Assembly: GCA_030141605.1 (NCBI GenBank) | Contig: JAQGDQ010001632.1 | Location: 1 to 31,657 of the forward strand | Source: Tubiluchus corallicola | Lineage: Eukaryota > Priapulida > Priapulimorpha > Priapulimorphida > Tubiluchidae | Reading direction: 5' to 3' | DNA length: 31,657 bases | Part shown: positions 19,049 through 30,477 of the stretch, in pieces | Position numbering within the stretch: the stretch's first letter is position 1 | How the letters are laid out: every line of letters starts with the position of its first letter | Made by a program: the position numbers and the translations under genes | The notes under the pieces: model-generated | Database searches by the model: none | Seen by the model: the letters and a program-made list of their open reading frames with translations, nothing else | What the model was told of the DNA's origin: nothing

Positions 19049-19291
19049 CTCTCTCTCTCTCTCCTCTCGACAAGTGTTGAGGACTGGTCTTGAGAACAAA
19101 GCAGTTTTTCTTTCAATTGTTCTTTCCTTTAACAACTGTATAATTCCATATTTTCTCCTCGAAACTGCTTCTCCTGCGTTCTAGCAGTTCAAAAATTTTC
19201 TGGGTGGCGCCTGCTCCCCGGCGCTTCGCCCCCTCTCCCCCAAGGGGACCTCACACACCCCACTTCCCCGCTTAGGCTGAAATAGGCCCTG
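18630..19291 (+). mobile_element. Second hAT-like element containing a (CT)n tract
   Basis: Terminal inverted repeats CAGGCCCTATTTCA (18630-18643) and, on the other strand, CAGGGCCTATTTCA (ending 19291). Flanks CAGATACA (18622-18629) and CTGATACA (19292-19299) agree at 7 of 8 bases, consistent with a hAT 8-bp target duplication. The 662-bp element is GC-rich at both ends (CCCCGGGG; CCCCGGCGCTTCGCCCC) and its middle is a CT microsatellite. No transposase is present. Its right end lies only 42 bp from the donor side of the LDLa exon. In the IR2 right arm only the outer end survives. Confidence 0.75.
18731..19067. repeat. (CT)n microsatellite, about 335 bp
   Basis: Nearly pure CT with scattered TTT, CCC and TG interruptions. 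The IR2 inverted homology ends inside it; the partner tract in the right arm (28539-28682) is about 140 bp. Open frames across it are repeat readings only. Confidence 0.95.
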
Positions 19292-19333
19292 CTGATACAT
19301 GGAAGGTAAAGAAGTTAATGCAATTCGACTTAC

Positions 19334-19465
19334 CGCAGCGGAATTCATCTGAGCCATCGCTACAGTCAGGTATGAAATTGCAGCGATTACTCATGTCTAA
19401 ACACTCGTATGCTCCGTTCTTTTTTGAGCTACATTCAAATTGGTAAGGCGGACAAAATTTATTAC
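19334..19465 (-). CDS. Exon: LDL-receptor class A domain
   Basis: A 132-nt minus-strand exon between a TTGCATTTACAG acceptor and a GTAAGT donor, phase 1 on both sides, so it encodes exactly one insertable domain. The product, GNKFCPPYQFEC..., has the six cysteines of an LDLa module and the diagnostic CNFIPDCSDGSDEFRC end: the Asp/Asp/Glu cluster binds a calcium ion and the three disulfides hold the fold. LDLa modules are extracellular ligand-binding units. The first inter-cysteine loop has a longer, Lys-rich insertion (SSKKNGAYE) between Cys2 and Cys3. Upstream in the gene is the Kunitz exon (21251-21442), downstream the Thr-rich/TSR exon (14462-14633); all junction phases are compatible. This is the most secure host coding exon in the window. 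The gene name is not recognisable. Confidence 0.9.
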
Positions 19466-19565
19466 CTGTAAATGCAAGATTCATTATTGCAAGCATTGCA
19501 ACTATACGACGCTAATTTAAAAATGTCTTAATAATAATCTTGAACGAGAGTTCAAGTGTTCGGTA

Positions 19566-20290
19566 TGTGTTAGGTTATGTTAGGTTAGTGTTGCTAATGT
19601 TAGGTTAGGTTAGTGTTGCTAATGTCAGGTTAGATTAGGCTAATGTTAGGTTAGTGTTGCTAATGTTAGGTTAGGTTAGGCTAATGTTAGGTTAGTGTTG
19701 CTAATGTTAGGTTAGGTTAGGCTAATGTTAGGTTAGTGTTGCTAATGTCAGGTTAGATTAGGTTAATGTTAGGTTAGTGTTGCTAATGTAAGGTTAGTGT
19801 TGCTAATGTTAGGTTAATGTTGCTAATATCAGGTTAGATTAGGCTAATGTTAGGTTAGTGTTGCTGATGTTAGGTTAGGTTAGGCTAATGTTAGGTTAGT
19901 GCTGCTAATGTCAGGTTAGATTAGGCTAATGTTAGGTTAGTGTTGCTAATGTTAGGTTAGGTTAGGCTAATGTTAGGTTAGTTTTGCTAATGTTAGGTTA
20001 GGTTAGGCTAATGTTAGGTTAGTGTTGCTAATGTCAGGTTAGATTAGGTTAATGTTAGGTTAGTGTTGCTAATGTAAGGTTAGTGTTGCTAATGTTAGGT
20101 GAATGTTGCTAATATCAGGTTAGGTTAGGCTAATGTTAGGTTAGTGCTGCTAATGTTAGGTTAGTGTTGCTAATGTTAGGTTAGGTTAGGCCAATGTTAG
20201 GTTAGGTTAGGCTAATGTTAGGTTAGATTAGGCTAATGTTAAGTTAGGTTAGGCTAATGTTAGGTTAGTGTTGCTAATGTTAGGTTGGCG
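19566..20290 (+). repeat. TTAGG-containing minisatellite
   Basis: Alternating units of about 20-21 bp: TAATGTTAGGTTAGTGTTGC and TAATGTTAGGTTAGGTTAGGC, with variants carrying TCAGGTTAGATTAGG. The array repeats at a higher order of roughly 40 bp. It lies in the intron between the Kunitz and LDLa exons and runs directly into the (GT)n tract. TTAGG is the arthropod telomere unit, but here it is embedded in longer units, so it is not telomeric. Confidence 0.9.
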
Positions 20291-20294
20291 TTGC

Positions 20295-20964
<670 letters not shown>

Positions 20965-21225
20965 GAATTCACGGACGAAATTCATGTGAAGTCACAGACA
21001 AAACACAAATAACTACAGACGAATTCACGGACGAAATTCATGTGAAGTCACAGACAAAACACATATAAATACAGGCGAATTCACGGACGAAATTCATGTG
21101 AAGTCACAGACAAAACACAAATAAATACAGGCGAATTCATAGAAATGATGGATAAAATACAGATGAATACAGGAGAATTTATGAACGAAATGCATATGGA
21201 TTCATGGACGAAATTCACATGAAGT
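20965..21225 (+). repeat. 56-bp minisatellite, about 4.5 copies
   Basis: GAATTCACGGACGAAATTCA begins at 20965, 21021 and 21077, with a weaker copy at 21133; the later copies decay. Units include CATGTGAAGTCACAGAC and AAACACAAATAAATACAGG. It lies just downstream of the Kunitz exon donor on the minus strand. Confidence 0.9.
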
Positions 21226-21250
21226 CATGCATAGAAAGTTTGATGCTTAC

Positions 21251-21442
21251 CAACATCGCCTAGCGGATATTCACAGACTTGCTTGCACTGTTCCAAGTTT
21301 GCAAACACGTTGCGACTGTTACGATACGAACCTACCCCTCGTAAGAACTCTAGACACTTCTTTTCCTCTGTATTGTAGTAATACTTCTTACTCGATGGAC
21401 CGAATCCGGGATCCAGAACATCAAAGCAGGGAGCGGTTGAAG
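21251..21442 (-). CDS. Exon: Kunitz/BPTI-like domain lacking the second disulfide
   Basis: A 192-nt minus-strand exon between a GTGTTTTAG acceptor and a GTAAGC donor, phase 1 on both sides. The product reads ..APCFDVLDPGFGPSSKKYYY, then NTEEKKCLEFLRGVGSYRNS, then RNVFANLEQCKQVCEYPLGD. Four cysteines sit where BPTI has C5, C30, C51 and C55, with the YYYN strand, the 'CxxF' and the 'NxF' landmarks. The two cysteines that form the C14-C38 bridge are both replaced: Ser in GPS for the usual GPC, and Gly in GVG for GGC. The reactive-site loop therefore lacks its clamp, so inhibition of trypsin-like proteases by the standard mechanism is doubtful, though the fold may remain. It is the first (most 5') domain exon seen of the modular gene and splices in phase to the LDLa exon. 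Confidence 0.8.
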
Positions 21443-22684
21443 CTAAAACACATACACATATGCAAATCTACAGTTTTCTTTGCCTTCGTTTGTTCTTGTT
21501 TTACTTCTGTGCTGTGTATATTCTATGCTTCATCAATTGTTCTTATAGTATCATTAAAAGTGTTATTAATAGGGTCAGATACAAAAGCATTCTCATTAGC
21601 TGCGGGACTTCGCCTTGATGGCGTCAAATTAAAATGGCGGAGTTGTCGAATACATGCCATGGTTGAATACTGTACGGCACCAAGCGCATGCGCTAAATGA
21701 TTTCGAAATTACAGTTGATTTTAACACTTTTCTGTAAATTAAACAGAAACGGTTGATTAATGTGGGCCTCCGTAAGTGTATTCATGTCTGGTGACTTTTC
21801 CCTTCCTCAAACATTAGCTAATTGTAATTGTATCTTAAAGTAAAAAATGATATCAGCTAAAGCAAAATACTCCTATCTAAAAAGGCTAAATCACACTTTT
21901 ACATATACAATCTCATAATAGTTATAAAATAATACATATTCCAGAGTGTAATTTAAACACGTATCTTCACATAGACACAAATCCATCGCACGGTACGATT
22001 AAACATTCGAACGTTAATTTATGTTTGTATGTAAAACAATAGGCCATATGTGGTGTATATGCATATATCGCTTCAAATAAACGCCACAAATATAAAAAGT
22101 TACACATACTAAACAAGCTAAGTATTACAAAACTTTTAAATACTACAGTATTGCACTGAAATGTTGATCAACATCAGAACAAACATGACTTTACGTTTAA
22201 AGGAAGACCAGACGATTGTTTAGACTCAATCTTATTTTAATTTACTGTCCTGTCCAATAAAAGTTAACAAAAATGTTCCTTGAATGATTAACTTAAAAAG
22301 TTAATTAACGGCAACCGAACACAGCTATTGCTTACGTCAGAAACTAACCACAGTCTGTGCAATGGCAGGTGTCTTCCCTTGCACGTCAAGCACCTTTGCA
22401 TAAGTGTTACAGTACTGTTTAAATGCATAATATCACGAAAAATGGGCTTCACATCATATGACGTCAGAAACTAACTCTGCGGTTCATGATCATGGTTATC
22501 ACGGTACCACATTTGTCGGCCACGCAAATGTGACAAAAAGGCACTGCTGCCAATCTTAGTAGATTCACTGAATCGCGTGTAACTTTGAAAGTTTAACAAA
22601 ATTTGAGTATCCGAGGTAATTATTATTTAACCTACACTTTGATTTAAAAAAAGCCATTGTAGTTTTCAATATTTTAGAGTATTT
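21443..22684. other. Upstream intron or 5' region, no exon recognised
   Basis: AT-rich. At 21683-21694 there is a 12-bp perfect palindrome AGCGCATGCGCT containing an NRF1-like GCGCATGCGC core, with AAAATGGCGG (YY1-like) about 50 bp away. On the minus strand a 45-codon frame begins MACIRQLRHFNLTPSRRSP between this palindrome and the Kunitz exon and stops before the exon. A 15-bp motif ACGTCAGAAACTAAC occurs twice (about 22336 and 22464). None of this proves a promoter or exon. Confidence 0.4.
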
Positions 22685-22974
22685 TTTATTCTGAACTCGT
22701 GTTTACACAATCATCCGGTTTTCCTTTAATGAATTTGGGGGTAAATAAAATTAAAACTAGAGCTGATATTATCATTTTGATGGGTTGGATATTCCAATCT
22801 TTCCATTGCGTGTTTTCTAATTAACGTTTTGAATTTTGCTAGTGATTCACTTCTTTCAATTTCAACCGGTAATGAGTTCCACAGATTTACTGCTTGCTTA
22901 GTGAATGAGTTATGGGCATAAGGGATGTTAGCCAAACCACAAGAGTTGTTATTCATGTAAATGTACGCTTGCAT
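22685..22974 (-). pseudogene. LINE reverse-transcriptase C-terminal fragment with poly(A) signal
   Basis: A minus-strand frame of 82 codons (22726-22974) contains YAHNSFTKQAVNLWNSLPVE and LAKFKTLIRKHAMERL, the typical LINE ending 'F......LWNSLP..I.....L..FK..L..H'. An AATAAA on the minus strand lies at 22685-22690, about 35 bp past the stop. The fragment is 5'-truncated. Next to its 5' side (22980-23006), the plus strand reads AATGAATAAATAATCTAATC, which looks like the tail of another retroelement in the opposite orientation. Confidence 0.75.
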
Positions 22975-23007
22975 TTTGGAATGAATAAATAATCTAATCT
23001 AATAATA

Positions 23008-23627
23008 TAATTTAAATTTGCAGAGAAGCCGTGCGGTTCATGGTTAGTGTACTGGAAATCTGGCTTTGGCCACCTTGTGGTGATTTTTTGGCCTGGTCAC
23101 GTGATCAGTTTGATCTGTGTCAGACGCCTACTGTGAAGTGAGGACGTGTCATGGTGGGTTGATTAAATGTTGTCCTTATCTGTTGCAATTGCTTATAATT
23201 TGTGGCTAAAAACGTACGTATATACTCTAATTACTTTATAAAATTTAAATTTACTATTAGATAACAGCTATTTATTGATTAATGCGACGGTGCAGTATGA
23301 AACTCTGAATTATGTAAAATTGACTGTTGGCTAGTGTTATTTATTTTTTGTCATTTGTTTATGGTTTTGTTTAGATGGAATGATATGTTTTGGTAAATAA
23401 AGAGGGAAGAAAGAGCAGAATTAATCTAGCTTCAAATTTGGTTTTGAAAGCCCAACCAGTTAGTCTAAATACCTGATTGGTAATTTCGTTCACTCTTCTA
23501 GCTTTACATTGAAAATTTTGACATTTTTTTAAAAATTGTGTGAGTCTTTTCATTTTATAGAGAAGGAAGTACTGCCAGAGACCCTTGTGGTCAGATTTAC
23601 AAACTTGCTATTACGCTAGGGCCCGCA
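23008..23627. other. Unique sequence, no gene recognised
   Basis: A 60-codon minus frame (23371-23553) has no recognisable motif. Confidence 0.35.
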
Positions 23628-24603
23628 AGTTTAGTTTAGTTCAGTTTATTCACATCTATCAGCACCAATAAAGATGTTCACAAAAAGTTCAAGTACAACT
23701 ACTAGCATACTACATAATTAACAATTATTAAGATGAGCAGAAGGACAAACACACAGCAAAGCTACATGTGTCTATCTAATTTAAAGTACAAGAAAATCCT
23801 CCACTTACATAAAGCTTAACAAATTCGTCTTAGAATTTTACGCCACTTATATACTGGCTTTTTGCATACAGGACTTGCGCCAGCAGTAAAGTTGTATAAA
23901 ACTTGTAAATACCGTTTCGACCATAAGCAATTTGAAAAAAGTTTAGATAACATTGAGTAAAGCTTGAAAAAATAATCACAGCATTCGTAGCGCACACTTC
24001 ACTAACTGAACTTAAAATTTTAAATTACTGTGTTTTGTCAATTAGATTAAAAATACGTTTTTGGCTAGTGAGTGGTGCACCCTGGAGGTGAGTTGACGAT
24101 ATTTTACCATTTGGTAAAAACATTTTAAATAATTGATGATTTTTTTCTAGTAGCATAAGTCCTTCAAGCAGGTGAGCGAAACGATAAGTATTATAATTTT
24201 GCATGGAAAGTTTTCAGGGACAAAGTTTAACATTTCCTTTTCTTCCTCTGATTTACGTGGCGTAGTGACGTCATGTAATGGCGACTTCGGAACAGTATTG
24301 TGGGAGATTTTAAATGAAAACAAACAAAAAATTCTTTCAACTTGAGTGTGATACACGCATAAAATTTCTATAAAGTTTTATATTTTTAAGGGTATTTTTC
24401 TGAAACCTACTTCACCTACCCCTTTCTTGTCCTTTAAGAAACCTTGTTAAACCAACACGTTCAAGTCTTTCATGAAATAACTTAACATTTCCTGCAGTAA
24501 CTAATGGCGAATCATTTACGGAAGCTGGTCATGAGTTCCGCATTGGAACGACACGATTTGAGAAAAATTCATGAAAATGTGTCTCACCTGTACGCCTTGC
24601 AAA
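23628..24603 (-). mobile_element. 5'-truncated LINE, C-terminus plus long 3' UTR and tail
   Basis: Minus strand: 24412-24603 encodes RRTGETHFHEFFSNRVVPMR, a stop, then ASVNDSPLVTAGNVKLFHER and a closing FLKGQERGR, a standard LINE reverse-transcriptase carboxyl end ('H.FFS.RVV..WN.LP......A..V..FK..L'). The 3' UTR then runs about 780 bp to a minus-strand GAATAAAC (23645-23650) and a tail of ACTAA repeats at 23628-23643. One in-frame stop and the loss of Trp in the WN motif show decay. The UTR contains a perfect CRE (TGACGTCA, about 24267-24274). Confidence 0.8.
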
Positions 24604-24604
24604 G

Positions 24605-25085
24605 AGCTTTAAAGAACAAAAGAAGGGACACCTGAAGGAGATCTCCTAGAAATTACTTTACAGCAATTTTATGCGCATATCGTATTTGCGTTAAATGGAA
24701 TTTTTGTTTGTTTTTAATTAAAATCTCCCACAATACTGTTCTGACGGCGCCATTACATGACGTCACCTACGCAAACGTAAATCAGGAGAAGAAAAGGAAA
24801 TGTTAAATTATGACCCAAAAAAACGTTCCATACAAAGTTATGTTACTTAGCATTTCGCTTACCTGCTTGAAAGACTTAACTAACTAGAAATAATAATTTA
24901 AAATGTCTGTGCCAACTGGATAAATGTTACTGACTTCCCCTCCAGGGTGCGCCACTCACTAATGAAAAACGTATTTTTAATCTTATTGACTAGATGTAGT
25001 AGTTTAAAATTTCACTTAGTAACATTCGTGTGCTACGAATCTCTGAATAGTTTTTCAAACTTCTCACAGTGTTTTGCGTCATATT
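24605..25085 (+). mobile_element. Second copy of the same LINE 3' end, opposite orientation
   Basis: Reverse-complement homology to 23960-24430 at roughly 75-80% by eye. Shared landmarks include the CCTCCAGGGTG...CCACTCACT block, ATTACATGACGTCA and TCTCCCACAATACTGTTC. Read on the plus strand it is the last codons and 3' UTR of the same family. It abuts the minus-strand copy at about 24604, so the two truncated 5' ends meet head to head. The distal 3' UTR and tail are missing or unrecognisable after 25085. Confidence 0.7.
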
Positions 25086-25313
25086 TGTTTTTCGTTTTGG
25101 TCAAGTAAGTAGACTTGACTATGTATAAAGAAATGCATATTGAATCAGCAATGGTTTCCCAACTAGGGAGATATGGTTCCAATATCTGAAAGAGAGGGGG
25201 AATAAGTTATGTGGCAGCAAGTGCAAGTTAAACAGAGTAGTTCAAGTGTTGAAGGGCCATCGGAACCACGTGCCCTCGGCACTTCAGCCATCGTCTCTTT
25301 GTTGGCTTCTTTC

Positions 25314-26048
25314 TGGACCTGGAGTGTTGGCTTCTTCGAGGACTGTCCATGTTAACTTCAACCATCGTCTCACTGTTGGTTCTGTACCTGGATTGTTGGC
25401 TTCTTCGAGGACTGTACATGTTAATTTCAGTCGTCGTCCTACTGTTGGTTCTGTACCTGGATTGTTGGCTTCTTCGAGGACTGTACATGTTAATTTCAGT
25501 CGTCGTCCTACTGTTGGTTCTGTACCTGGAGTGTTGGCTTCTTCGAGGACTGTACGTGTTAATTTCAGTCGTCGTCCTACTGTTGGTTCTGTACCTGGAG
25601 AGTTGGCTTCTTCGAGGACTGTACGTGTTAATTTCAGCCATCGTCCTACTGTTGGTTTTGTACCTGGATTGTTGGCTTCTTCGAGGACCGTACGTGTTAA
25701 TTTCAGCCGTCGTCCTACTTTGGTTCTGTACCTGGATTGTTGGCTTCTTCGAGGACCGTACGTGTTAATTTCAGTCGTCGTCCTACTGTTGGTTCTGTAC
25801 CTGGAGAGTTGGCTTCTTCGAGGACTGTACGTGTTAATTTCAACCGTCGTCCTACTTTGGTTCTGTACCTGGATTGTTGGCTTCTTCGAGGACCGTACGT
25901 GTTAATTTCAGCCGTCGTCCTACTTTGGTTCTGTACCTGGATTGTTGGCTTCTTCGAGGACCGTACGTGTTAATTTCAACCATCGTCCTACTGTTGGTTC
26001 TGTACCTGGAGTGTTGGCTTCTTCGAGGACTGTTCATGTTAACATCAG
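25314..26048 (+). repeat. 69-bp minisatellite, about 11 copies
   Basis: Units carry TGGCTTCTTCGAGGACTGTA, CGTGTTAATTTCAGTCGTCG and TCCTACTGTTGGTTCTGTAC. The period is 69 bp, with 68-bp units where CTGTTGG is CTTTGG. Because 69 is divisible by three and the unit lacks stops in several frames, long frames exist on both strands (for example Ser-Pro-Arg-Arg-Ser-Gln repeats on minus). The 68-bp units break each of them, so coding is unlikely. Confidence 0.95.
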
Positions 26049-27844
26049 ACCATTTGGTGAAAACAGGAATATCATTGACTTTTTGAGTGACGTGTTGACA
26101 CTCCCTTCGATGAAAAGAGGGTCTTTGCAACAATATTTTGAAACAGTGGTGAACCAAAGCACCAAAATCGCAATAATACAGCATCTGTGTTGTGCCTGCG
26201 CATAGTGTAACCTGGGCAGATCTTTATTTTGATCATTATCATAATCACGTCATATGCCCATTACGTCAATAAGCCTTTTCACAGTTCTAACGATTTGTGA
26301 TGATCATGAAAAGGTCAAAGGTTAAGTGTAACAGACAACGCATTTGTGTGCACTTGACAAAGCGTCGCAGTCCAAGCTATTGTAATATTAACATCTAGCT
26401 AAAACCTTACCTAGTTTATTTTTTCTTGTTCCCAAGCAAGATTCTGCTAGTTAACCACTCGACGCAGCAGACTAATGCATAAGTAGGCAAAGTCGACGTA
26501 AACAGCTAATGTTACTGAACTGATGCGGCAGTCGGCTTTGCTTTACCAACATGTCACGTCAGATTGTATTTAAAATGCGTTGATGTGGTACACATAGCCT
26601 TTGACCTACAGCAACTGCGCGTGCGCACAATGAAACCGTGAAAATGCTTTTTGTAGACATGTCTAAAATAAAAAAATCTGTTTTCAAGACAGGTAAACAC
26701 AGCAATAATCCAGCAAAGAAAACTATACGCTGCTGTGTCAGCACAACTTACGAAAACCTAAAAACTAAAAAAAATCTTACAAAAAACAAGATTTTCCTGA
26801 AATTCTTGGTGAAAAGTTAGCGAAATTCGTGAGAAACTACTGACCTGAAGAGAGGGGCAGAAGTACAAACATTCCAATTGTAAAAACACTTCCATACATG
26901 AGAGTAGCCATTGGTTTAACAAAACGCACTAGTTGTAACTCCTGGAAGTTCTCCAGCAAATAGGTTTACTTCCGCATCCGTGGAATTAAGATTTCTTTGT
27001 GATCAGTTACAGCTCCTGTCTGTGAATGAATAACAAGCTCATTTTTTCACAAATTAACATAATTTTCAACTTAATTTTTACATTAGATTCTTTTGTCTGT
27101 TACAAGTTTTTTTAGGTCAAAGCTACAACAAATTATCGAGCTAATTAAAAACTGGCCAAAAATATCGGTAAAAAAATTTCAACTTACATTACACCTTGTT
27201 GAATGACAAAGTTTGCCTCAAATATCAAAACGCACAAACTAATTAATGTGTTTCTCAGTTTAAATTTAAGCTTGAAATAATCTTTTGTGCAAAAGTAGTA
27301 AAGCCTTTCTAGCTGAGAGTAGACGCACGCAGTATCTTGGAGTTTCGAATTTGTGCTGGTAAGTTAAATATTCTATCAAAAACACAATGCACAAATACGC
27401 TCTACCAGTCATTCTAAGTCAAAGATGGAATTTCTTTTTTACTCCACAAAATTTGAAAAGCTAAAATTCCAAATAGGCCTTCTAATAGGTGTATTATTGC
27501 TCTAAATAGAATGGAGTCGTTTTCGTCAAAACATTCAACACTTCTGATACAATTCATTGTTTGAACGTCATTACTATTGCGCCAGTCCAATAGCAATACC
27601 TATAGTATAAGCAGTCCATTAGATATAGCAGGATTTGTAGTTCGCGTTTCTCGAAGAATGTAGCGTCAAAACACTGGGCAAAGGAGGTCAGCTGACGCAG
27701 GACTGAACGCGACATTGTCTGACCCTCACATGGAATTCCCTGCACACGGCAACTTTTGTACTTAGCAAATCGTGTAATTTGTAGCATCAGTAAACAATCA
27801 TAATCATCGTTATTCATTCAATCTTACGTTCATGGACAGAATGT
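26049..27844. other. Unique sequence, no gene recognised
   Basis: About 1.8 kb. Minus frames at 27414-27596 and 27554-27817 overlap and look like one longer frame broken by a shift, but show no domain I know. A GC-rich GCGCGTGCGCAC (about 26618-26629) resembles an NRF1 site. No splice-compatible cysteine-rich exon of the modular gene was found here. Confidence 0.4.
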
Positions 27845-28682
<838 letters not shown>

Positions 28683-28779
28683 CAGTATGTTCGCATAAAG
28701 CAAAAAAAGTTACTTCGGCGTGAAGTCCCAATGGAGGGTGAGGCCCCGGGGAAGTGTCCCCCCCTTGAAATAGGGCCTG
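28683..28779 (-). mobile_element. Surviving end of second hAT-like element (IR2 right copy)
   Basis: Mirror of 18630-18726, including the terminal TGAAATAGGGCCTG ending at 28779. The rest of the element, beyond the microsatellite, is missing from this arm. Confidence 0.75.
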
Positions 28780-29185
28780 TGTATCTGTGCTCAAAGTAAA
28801 TTGCATTATCCTTACAAAAACACAATAGGCATTGCGCCCTCCTACGGCGAAATATTTTCGAGAGTTACTAAGAAATAATTGTAACTAGTTGACAATGTTT
28901 CTGGCGTGCTCAGAAACTGAAGATTTTGTAAACAATATTTTTAAAATTGAACCTTAAATATGAAGTGATGACAGCCTTTGTTTGTTTGAGATGACAGCTT
29001 TTCCTGAATACAGGGAAAGTGCATTTATCAATGAAACATTTAACATTTCAGCGCGTCACCCATTGGTCAAAGGGAAACCAATCTTGGTATGAACTTACAT
29101 CATTTGGTTTCTCTCATAGAGACCTTTCATTTGGTATACAACAAGCTAGTTTCGGCCGAAATGGAAGGCATTTCTTGCCTCGACT

Positions 29186-29829
29186 CAGCGGCGGATTATG
29201 ATTTTATGGGCCTTAGGCTTGAGCTTGGAACGGGCCTTTTAAATGTTGCTACACTGCTGAGCTGACGTGTTTTTGTGGGGCTCTCGTCGTTTGTTTAATT
29301 TTGTGAGTTTTTGTTTACATATGTGTTAGAATGTACTTGTGTATGATGGTTTCAAACTGCAGCGGGGAACGATCATTCTCTGCTCTGAAAAGGCTAAAAA
29401 CTTATTTACGGTCATCTCTAAAGGATGACAAATTAAACAATTTATCACTGATGCATATTGAGTCAGATATGTTGAAAAAATGAACTTTTCAGAAATTATA
29501 ACTGACTTTGCCCCCAGAAAAATTCGGAAACTGAAAATTTGAACTTAAACTTAAACTGTGTAAACGTGAATTGTGTAAACTTTAATTGTGTAAAAGTGAA
29601 TTGTGTAAACTTAAATTGTGTAAACTTGATTTGTGTAAACCCGATTTGAAATATAGTGACTGACTTTTGAAAAAAAACTTTTTTCTATATTTTATTTTGG
29701 CGGGCCCCTTGCTCTTTTGTCAATTTATTTTTTTTACAAAAAAACTTTTTTCGTTTTATTTTGCCGGGCTCCTTTTGATCCCGGGCCTTAGGCTTCAGCC
29801 TATTCAGCCTATAGGGCTATCCGCTACAG
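29186..29829 (+). mobile_element. hAT transposon remnant with 8-bp target duplication (IR2 right copy)
   Basis: Same 644-bp length as the left copy. Ends are CAGCGGCGGAT (from 29186) and ATCCGCTACAG (to 29829), flanked by CCTCGACT at 29178-29185 and 29830-29837. Small differences from the left copy lie mainly in A-runs and the 15-bp repeat. Confidence 0.9.
29310..29483 (+). pseudogene. hAT transposase dimerisation-domain remnant (IR2 right copy)
   Basis: Plus-strand copy of 17926-18099, with CSGERSFSALKRLKTYLRSS and LNNLSLMHIESDML followed by TGA at 29481-29483. The coding remnant is unchanged between the arms where compared. Confidence 0.85.
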
Positions 29830-30477
29830 CCTCGACTCCTATTTTGCTTCCTAGTGTAGTCATGGGGTTGGCTATTCTTATCGTAACCTACGCCATTCGA
29901 TCCGCCTCATCGAGACCTTTCGTTTGATGTGGTACCACGTACCATTGTTCAACACTTGGTGCAATTCTGTTCCCGACTCACATTTTTAGTTATTTTCCGC
30001 CTACGGGGTCAAAGATCAACTAATCTCTGTGTAATCATTATCATTCAATTTGCCTCATCGAGACCTTTTATTTGATGTATTACAAGCTAATTTTGGTCGA
30101 TACTGGAAGGCATTTCTTTCCACTAGCCCTATTTTGTCTCTAAAGGGGTTGTATGTTAATCATTCTCATTGTAACCTATGCTATTCGACTCGCCTGATCG
30201 ACACTTTTCATTTGATACACTACGTGGTACTGTTGCAAGACATTTGATGCTCTTAATTAGATTAGTCACGAGGTCATCAGAATACCTCGGTTTGGTTTTT
30301 TGGTGCGCTTCAACACTGTGTTTCTAAGCTGTGTTTTATAGTTGCTTGCTGACTGTTTTCTCAGTAAGTGAGTGAATGGATATGAGATTTATCTTTCAGA
30401 ACTGGAAATGAACAGATCAAAAGTGGGATGACATTATGAAAATATCAATTTATTTATGCAATAGTTTGCATCTTTCT

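Larger units (their letters stand above)
29074..30244 (+). repeat. Dimeric 144-bp tandem repeat, split by hAT element (IR2 right copy)
   Basis: Mirror of 17165-18335 with the same A-B-A-B order and the same insertion point of the hAT element. Confidence 0.75.

Noticed and set aside
19566-20290. Telomere sequence
   Set aside because: TTAGG motifs are embedded in 20-40 bp units and the array is internal, flanked by coding exons and a GT tract.
22336-22395. Possible small minus-strand exon reading CLTCKGRHLPLHRL before a GTTAGT donor
   Set aside because: The upstream acceptor lacks a pyrimidine tract and the peptide is too short to assign to a domain.
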